From the NCBI GenBank assembly GCA_964020975.1, contig OZ026623.1:90042788-90106787 (forward strand): 64,000 nucleotides of DNA, read 5' to 3'. Under the pieces are notes generated by a model. That model saw nothing but the letters and a program-made list of their open reading frames with translations. It was not told where the DNA came from and made no database searches. Shown here piece by piece: positions 56,950 through 64,000 of this stretch (position 1 is the stretch's first letter; each line of letters opens with the position of its first letter). Both the position numbers and the translations under genes were made by a program. The stretch is from Hermodice carunculata (Eukaryota; Annelida; Polychaeta; Eunicida; Amphinomidae).

Positions 56950-59260
56950 CAAAGAAAATGTCTAGATTCACGAATAATACGACCAATCAGTATTTGCTCA
57001 TCCTTTCATTCAGGCTATCATTGTGACGCACATCATTGTTGGTTCGCAAAAAAATTCTCACAAGGAACAAATGCAAAGATATTCAGATACCTACAGCTGC
57101 AGAGCTGCTCTGTTCCATAAATGTGTATTAGTATTTATCATTTGCCAGTGCTGTACTTTTTCCAGGAACATTAGAGATACTTCAGCATTAGCATCATTTC
57201 TATTGCATATATCGTCGGATTTAAGGAGCGGACGTGATAGATGGAATGCATGGTGTTTTGACTGTAATTGTGGGACAGAGTACAGATGATGCCAATCAAG
57301 AAAAGGAAAAACTGCCAAGCAACAATCTGCTCTCAAGGGTAGTTTGCAAGCTTAACAGGGCACTGTTTCAGCCAGCTCTGAATATCAAATGATTGATTCA
57401 AGGCATTCATTTGGATGTTGGTGCTGAAACCAAAAGTGTCCTCGAGTTTGGTTTGGCACTGAAGCTGACACAAACTTTACTTTCCAAAACTTTTGCTGTC
57501 TCTTTGATCACATAGCACATGTTACTGTGTCTATGCATGGTCATCACCTTTGCAGTTACATAACAGATAGTTTTTTGTTTTTGTTTTTTTTGGGGGGGGG
57601 GGGGTTATAGAGAATCTTGCCAAAACATTTGGCTTTGAATTGCAGCCACCTAAAATGCAATTTTTCAGGTACTGTAATAGGGAAATATGTGGGCACAGCC
57701 TGGTGATGGTGCAGATTGATATAAGGGGATAGCATGCAATGAGGCTATCAGGGAACTCATTGCACTCCAAGGAAGACCCTTAGAACCACTACTTTTGTTG
57801 TTTATTTGGCCGACCATAGTTTTATGTAATTCTCATGGCGAATTAGAAACTTGAGTTAGTCAGTTCTTTCATATCGTTTGCCTGTGTTTATACCAGATGA
57901 CACACTTTCTGACAAATTCGTTACGAAATATGTCTAATAGCCATGGCTTGCTAGAGCTTGGAATGGTGCATCGCTTTCCAAGGCTCATAAACGACCACAC
58001 AATAACACCTTGGCGTTATTCAAGTCATCTAAGTTTATGACTTCATACGAAAAACAGATACGCACAATTTTGATTTTCCAAAAGGTAAACTTTGGCACCT
58101 GTTGACAAACCAATATGTTACAGACTAACTCTACCAAGGTTATGGAAACAACAAACTTTGATATGCTTTGCAACGTGCCGTATGAAACCAGTCAAATTGG
58201 TGACAGTAGTTTCGATAAGACTGATTTACCAATATTAAAACAATCTTTCCCCAAAACATTGTGACAAATTTATTTTCATGATGACTATGACGTCTACCAT
58301 AGATACCTAAAATGATGTTATATGAAAGTTTATTGATAGAAACCTTTACAACTTTGATTGCAACATAGGTGACATGCCATTGACTAAATATTAGCTGTAA
58401 ATTCACCAAGAGCAGGTAGCATAGTACGTGTTATCTCGCACATCTATTGCTGCATCAAATGGTTAAGCCTGCAGTCCTAAATCGGCCTGTTTTCTGCATC
58501 TTTCCTCAACAGCATGTTGCCATAGACCCTACCTCTGCGTTCTTTGTTTCATATTTCTAAAACTTTCTCAGATGAACGTGGAAATTTATGGGTCCGTTTC
58601 TCTCGCAAACGGTTACCCCTTATGATCAGCTTACATGTTATGTGTACGATGGGCTTTCATCGTTGTTGTGCCTTTTCAAACAAGTTTTTCTAGTTTTACA
58701 TACACCCTTTCTCCTTTATGTTCTAAACTGTATTATTGGTCACTATTTATCCAATTCTTTCATTTCCTTTTTCTTATGCCCTACATATCATATTGAAAAA
58801 CTTATGACAACTTTATGTGGACTTAGTGCTTCTTAACATATCTGACTGCGGTAGGCTTGTCTGCAATGGTCGACGGTTGACATACGCAGAAGACTGCTGT
58901 TCATAATGAATAAGTCAGGACACCAAGATGGCTGGTCATCATCAGCTCGGGAGCCGAGGCACGATCTGCGTCTTTTTTACTTGAACATACCCTTTTTATT
59001 ACAAATTATCGAAGGTCAGCATTTAATCATTATATAAGAACCTTAGCACGAGTTGCTTATACAAGCTCTTTAAACAATGAGAGAGTCACCTTTTTTTGGC
59101 AACAGTTCTGCCAAGTTTGCAGTTACTCTAATTGTACATCTGCCATCAATGATCCTACAAATACCGGGATCACTGATGCCGGGTACAGAAGTCATTCTCT
59201 CACGGTATCCGTTGATTTAATTACATTACGTGTAAGGTACCTTCACAATAGGCCAGAAGC
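56950..59260. other. No recognised gene
   Basis: Overlapping frames of 88 (plus, 57023-57289) and 81 residues (minus, 57091-57336) have no domain I recognise. There is a G homopolymer at about 57592-57604. Confidence 0.4.
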
Positions 59261-59608
59261 AATGACTTGTTCCCCAGACACCCTGTGCCCATCACCTGCT
59301 CAGGTAATCGGTTTATCACCCTGCAGTTATGCAGTAAGGACGTATCAAATCCTCATCAGGACATGGTACAGACAACATTGCAAGTGTTGCTTGCGCAACT
59401 TTACCATACTGATGCCAATTTTACGAAGCACAAAGAAAGTGCTTTTCGGCAGTTTGTATATACTTGTTATGGAGTTACATAAACCGAAGTTACAAGCCAA
59501 AAACCTTTGTACGCAAGACTTTGTCTTGCGTCAATTATCTGTTCCCCACACCCCGTGAGCCAGACTCATGTTTTGCCTGAAGGTATGCACATTGTCCACT
59601 TTGTTTTG

Positions 59609-59726
59609 ACAAGTGCTGATTGTGCAATAGCTTGGCTGACAACTTTACTCGAGCATCTTACTCATACACAAGTGCTGCTTGTGCAATAGCTTGACTGACA
59701 GCTTTACTCGAGCATCTTACTCATAA
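59609..59726. repeat. 59-bp tandem duplication
   Basis: Two near-identical units starting ACAAGTGCTG begin at 59609 and 59668. Each has TGTGCAATAGCTTG and TTTACTCGAGCATCTTACTC. A few differences suggest moderate age. Confidence 0.92.
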
Positions 59727-60830
59727 AATACTTCAGGATTTTACGCTCGTACCTTTGTTTTAAGTTTCAAAAGTATTTTGAAACTATAATGGATCACCAA
59801 CATACCATAAAAGGATTATTTACCTTAGAACGCTGGAATATGCTTTACACAATGGACCTAGGCAGGTTAGTACTTTTTCTGGCTTTTTATTTCGCAAAGG
59901 ATAGTCATTGCGACAGGTTACCTATGCACCTTAACATTCTGATTCACTGTTGAACAACACAAAGAATATTCCATTTAATATATCACCTTTTGCTCATCAT
60001 TATATACATTTAATTTGGGCTACGAGCCCTGCTGGATCGACATATTCGTTACATAAAACATTTGCTTGCTGGGTGAAGAATCATTAAGAAAAAATTTGAC
60101 CCCAATGTAGCCTCTAACCTGGGCTTGTACGGCTTGTACCTTGACAAGCTAACCATCGGTCAATCATTACATATCACAACACAACATAATCTCTCTTACC
60201 TTTGTTTTAAGTTTGCAAAGCAAACTGCAACAAGGAAAATTAGCTCGCCAGTATATTTTTATACTACTAGAATATACAAACTAGAAACATGGTGTGTGTC
60301 AGCAAGTGGGGCCAGAGGTTACCAGCACATAGCCCACCGTTGGGATGGCAGATTCAGTAACCATCCTTACAATCGTAACCAACATACACACACATAGCTA
60401 TAGTTGAACAATAACAGTGACCAGTTAATACTAGAATACTACGCATATGGTGCCGTTGGAAGCATTTGGCGGCACTTCTGTTGAGTACTTGATTATACGG
60501 CATTACCAAAAATACACTGTGAAGATGTACTATATTACAGTCGCCGTTAGTGGCCTGCTGATTGCAACACTCCCTTCGCCACTGTGTGGGTTGCACAGGA
60601 GACTCCAGGGTGACAAGGAGCACAAGGGCACCAATGAGACATATGATGTAATACACGATTATATAGAGTACATAAATAGAATAAATGATCCCAGCAAGCA
60701 ATAAGTTATAACAAGGTCCAGCAGTTTCACTCAAAGAATACGGCTCCCAGTGAGGGAAACAGTATCCCTGAGAATTTCAGAACATGTCGCCCATGAACAG
60801 TTAATGGGCTAAAAATACATTTACTGCCTT
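59727..60830. other. No recognised gene; possibly includes LTR sequence
   Basis: The sequence leads into the gypsy-type element. The plus-strand frame at 60447-60704 contains a hydrophobic start (MYYITVAVSGLLIATLPSPL) like a signal peptide, but with no other support. TACCTTTGTTTTAAGTTT occurs twice (about 59751 and 60198). Confidence 0.35.
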
Positions 60831-60899
60831 ACTCCACAGTTATAAACTGGGTCACTCCACAGTCAGAGACTGGGTCACTCCACAGTCAGAGACTGGGTC
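60831..60899. repeat. Three 23-bp tandem units, probably within the LTR
   Basis: ACTCCACAGT...ACTGGGTC is repeated three times head to tail (60831, 60854 and 60877). The second and third are identical (CAGAG core) and the first has a TATAA core. By position, 3' of Env on the minus strand, they may be LTR U3 repeats. Confidence 0.85.
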
Positions 60900-61243
60900 A
60901 CAAAGAGCTTGATCAGGGCTCATAACCTTCCACTCACGGAATCATGTAACTAATTACATGGGATGAGCACACAATTAACAGGTATGGATTACCTATCATC
61001 GCGTGAACAGTTACTGATCTAAACACACACATTTCCCTTAAGATGGGCAGTGCACATTACCCATGGGTACAAGCAAGAGCAAGCATCAACTAACAGTGTT
61101 ACATAATAATCCGAAACCATGGGGACCACATTGTAACATACACTCAAGATATCGTGCGGCCACACGAATCACCACCACTTAGGGAGCACCCTCAGCACCA
61201 CGTGACGGTGTCCCTCAGGGCTGAGGTGCATGGAACAAGCAGA

Positions 61244-62900
61244 TTAAGTGGGTGTTTTTGATGGACTATTGTTAAGGGGAGGGGTAGCCAAAAAGGTGAA
61301 AGCATGCGTGGTCGGAATGTCTTCAAAATTACTAGGAGTGTGTTCTCTAGAATTGGACCTGGGTTCTCCTGGGGTGTCCGTAGCTTCAGCAAGAAGCTTT
61401 TCTTTTGCTGAAGCGATTTCATCAGGGTAAATGTGGATCGTTTCAGATTCGATAATTTTACCACCAGGGGAAGTCCCATCTCCACCCTCTTCAGTTAAAA
61501 TGTGCTGCAAACGCTTCTTAATAGTTTTACGTTTCCGCCAGGCTATGCAACACACTATGGCTACAGCTATCATTACACCCGCAATAGTGAAAGCTAGCCC
61601 AGCTGAAATAGTGCCACTGTGATGAATCCAATTAAAAGAGGCAGGCGGGGGTATAGGGAGGGGAGCGAGGCGTATCTGAGCCTCAGGGTACCTTTGATCA
61701 AAATGGGGTTTATTTAAGAGAGAAATAGCTTGCTCCTGGGGAATCATATCAGTGATGTTTAGCATATTGGGTGTGGCTACATGCATCGCTTTGATAGACA
61801 CGTGGCCCACACGTTCGATAAGACCTGTAAGTGTTACTCCATCCCCCATGATAGTACAGCGTGGGGACACTGTTATGAGATAACTCCCTGCGGTCACAGC
61901 TTGCCGAGAGCTTGCTTGACCTTCACAACGGGTCTCAAATGTTTCACCCCACGTCACTACCACATACTCTCCATAACTTATTTCCTTTAGCTGAGTCACA
62001 TTACCGTCCTGCTTAAGCAGGGCTCTACAATGCTTGCTACGTTGCCTATTTCCGGCAATTAGCGTCTTGGGACAGCTCCACCTATGTGCATTGAAGCCAG
62101 GGCCCGTCCGACAAACCATGGGTTTCCACCCCATACAGCCAGTTGGATGAAATATATCTGCATTGAGCGTACTCATGCCCACATCCGCATGGTCCGCCTG
62201 GATTTGTATAGAATAGTCATGCCCCTTATAAGGTACCGGCCATGAGGCCAAGTTATACCTATTGTATAAGTGTCCATCAATCAAGGGCAACTTGACACGA
62301 TAGATCAGCGTTTCCTTACCCCATACAGGGTATATGTGTGCATGTTCGTAATACCACTGAAGGGGGTCCACCGGATAAGTGGTAGTGTACGTGGCCCTGC
62401 TCAGTATGTCTTGGAGCTGTCTCAAACTGAGAATGTCCTCCGTGAGTCTCCCCATTTCCAAGGAGGCCTTCTGCCTGGCATGGGCATGCAGCAGGCGCAC
62501 ATACGAAACAGTCACTTGCTCCAGAGTCACCACCACCCATTCGAAATAGAATGCACCCTCCAGGCGGTACACTCTGTTGTTTGTGTGGTTCAATTTTGAC
62601 AGGGCCTTGTTGATTTTGGGTATCAAACGATTAGAAATAAAGTCTGTGACTTGAGCAATTTGGTGCTCATTCCAGGCCACAGCATTCTGAGTCCTATTTA
62701 ACATTGTGGTCGTGCATTGAGCTGGTGGACAATTTCCTGTTGATAACGTCTACTGTTCCTGATCGCACGCTTGCATTCCTCAATGCTGTCATCGGTCGCA
62801 AGCCCAAATAAGGTATGCCCGATCAAGCCCAAAAAGTTAAACCACCCACGCCGACTGGACTCTGAACTGGTCTGCCTTGGTTAGAAGAAGGCCATCCTCC
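61244..62900 (-). pseudogene. Env-like glycoprotein (F-type), fossil
   Basis: The main frame of 486 residues (61244-62704) has a long ectodomain with paired cysteines (GCMGW, CRTGPG, SKHCRALL, TRCEGQ), a YYEHAHIYPVWGKETLIY segment, one membrane span near residues 365-390 (SAGLAFTIAGVMIAVAIVCC) and a cytoplasmic tail of about 95 residues with basic residues directly after the membrane. Upstream, at about 62815-62860, the minus strand carries a basic site followed by a hydrophobic stretch (SRRGWFNFLGLIGHTLFGLA). This is the cleavage-site plus fusion-peptide arrangement of baculovirus F-like proteins found in insect and other invertebrate gypsy elements. The whole is broken at about one place as far as can be seen, and it is treated as a fossil. 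Confidence 0.8.
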
Positions 62901-63006
62901 AAAGGGTCTATACTTGCATTGAGTGATTGAAAACACCAGGCTAACAACACAAAGTGGAAACAAGTTCCACCGCTGCTATACGCTGACGTTTTAACTCTCC
63001 TTGTGT

Positions 63007-64000
63007 TCAAGGGCATTCTGCATCCATGACGGCAGGCCTTTTTACTGCTACTGGTAGTGGAGGTGGAGATAGTGCTCGTCCCCTCGACCTTGTGAAGTAA
63101 GGGTGCTGGTCGCTTGCAGTCTCATTTTGACTGGCTTGATCAGCACCTTGTGCAACTTCACCATGAGTCACCTCTGGATCCACCCTCAGAGTGAGGCTGG
63201 TTCCGGGTTCGTCATGCACCACTGCAGATGGCCGGCCGACACGCCTTGGTCTGTTGACTCGATTGTAGGGACTACAATCGGCCCGCTCCCACCGCGTCCT
63301 GCTGGGCACGGGATTTGGAGCACTGTCACCGACCACTGATAGGATAGACATACCAGTGTTCGACCTTGTCCCGCATCTATGTTGGAAGCGGGGAGCCCGA
63401 ACCACAGCGGTCGCGTTAGGGTCTCTTGCCCCAGCCTCCATAGGGACCTCAGTATCTTCCTGAACCTCGTCAAGTACATTCCCCGGTTCAGAATCTGAGT
63501 CTGAACCATTATCTTCTCCGGGTGCCACCATGCCAGAGGGTCCAGCGATTGCTGCTCCAGCTGGTGCAGCGACAGGCTGTACGGCTGTCAACGAGAAATG
63601 AACTCCCTTCTGGGGGTTCCATTGGGGCCGAGGCCACAGCTCACCCCAAGCTATGTTAGGGTCCACTGACAACAGTTTTACCCTGTTGACCACTCGAGTC
63701 TTACCGCTTTGTTGATGCCTGATCCAGCAAACCGGGCCGCGGACACGGGTCACTTCATATTGGGGGTCCCAGCCTGAGGTAAAGGTCATGTTTTCATGAG
63801 CCTTAAATATGACCGTGTCCCCCGGTCTGAGTTCCCCGGCACGCACCCGTTTGTTTATCTTTTCCCTGTTATAGTGTATAGATGCTGCCAGGTTCTCTTG
63901 GGCCTGAACAAGGGCTTCCGCAATATCGTTTAACCTGCCACCCAAGTTATCAAGTCCTGAGCCAGCACTCAAGCATTTAGTGAGAGGTAGTCTCCCTCTC
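63007..64000 (-). pseudogene. Pol C-terminus with integrase GPY/F module, fossil (open at window edge)
   Basis: A frame of more than 321 residues is open to the right edge of the window. Near its start, AEALVQAQENLAASIHYNRE and RAGELRPGDTVIFKAHENM fit the helix and linker after the integrase core. SGWDPQYEVTRVRGPVCWIR then HQQSGKTRVVNRVKLL is the SH3-like GPY/F module of Ty3/gypsy and gammaretroviral integrases, which contacts target DNA. A long low-complexity tail rich in P, E, D and S follows and ends with a HPYFTRSRGRALSPPP block, common at the end of gypsy polyproteins. Env lies downstream on the same strand. Confidence 0.85.

Larger units (their letters stand above)
60900..64000 (-). mobile_element. 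Envelope-bearing Ty3/gypsy-type element, 3' part (runs off the window)
   Basis: On the minus strand the end of Pol (integrase C-terminus with GPY/F module) is followed by an Env gene and then presumably the 3' LTR, to the left. A purine-rich stretch on the minus strand near 61030-61040 (complement of TTTCCCTT) could be the polypurine tract, but the LTR limits cannot be set without the 5' copy, which is outside the window. Reading frames are long, so this is the youngest-looking element of the window. At least one break is visible in the part seen. Confidence 0.85.

Noticed and set aside
56610-57026. Similar F/C-rich and K/T/N-rich frames
   Set aside because: Same cause: A/C low-complexity repeat.
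57023-57336. Overlapping plus and minus frames of about 80-90 aa
   Set aside because: No recognisable motif on either strand and mutually exclusive, so there was no basis for a call.

Overview
This window looks like intergenic and transposon-rich DNA from a marine invertebrate, most likely a lophotrochozoan or an invertebrate deuterostome. The evidence is AT-rich sequence with long (TA)n, (AC)n, (AATC)n and A/C-rich simple repeats, very few host exons, and a mixture of Polinton, Penelope-like, Crypton-like, Tc1/pogo-like, LINE and envelope-bearing Ty3/gypsy remains. The host species cannot be named from the sequence alone. Only two host-type coding pieces are recognisable: an LDL-receptor class A domain fragment near 0.4-0.66 kb (minus) and a THAP-like zinc-finger exon near 40.5-40.8 kb (minus).

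From about 3.4 to 18.85 kb, almost wholly on the minus strand, lies a decayed Maverick/Polinton (adintovirus-like) fossil. It carries protein-primed family B DNA polymerase, integrase, A32-type packaging ATPase, penton-like and hexon-like capsid proteins and an adenain-like protease. It also carries unusual cargo: a deoxynucleoside kinase, a dUTPase with all five motifs, and two neighbouring related proteins that resemble BTB-BACK. A LINE 3' end and a microsatellite sit inside it.

From 19.32 to 24.91 kb is a 5.6-kb element bounded by imperfect terminal inverted repeats of about 150 bp. It carries a split gene of a cysteine-rich, CXC/tesmin-like family. The space between the two gene halves holds a Penelope-like reverse transcriptase. 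From 26.15 to 27.0 kb (minus) is an unidentified coding-looking stretch.

From 27.6 to 60.8 kb the window is mostly repeats. There are tandem and segmental duplications (27.6-28.1, 28.3-29.9, 33.6-35.0, 42.6-43.4 paired with 52.5-53.3, and 50.4-51.1 paired with 53.3-54.3). A dispersed family (30.2-31.1, 44.2-47.4 and related copies) has a conserved short hairpin. There are also a pogo-like MITE, a Tc1/mariner-like non-autonomous element, a Crypton-type recombinase tail and a LINE fragment.

The right end (about 60.8-64.0 kb, minus) is the 3' part of an envelope-bearing Ty3/gypsy-type element that runs off the window: the C-terminal part of Pol with a GPY/F module, then an F-type Env.
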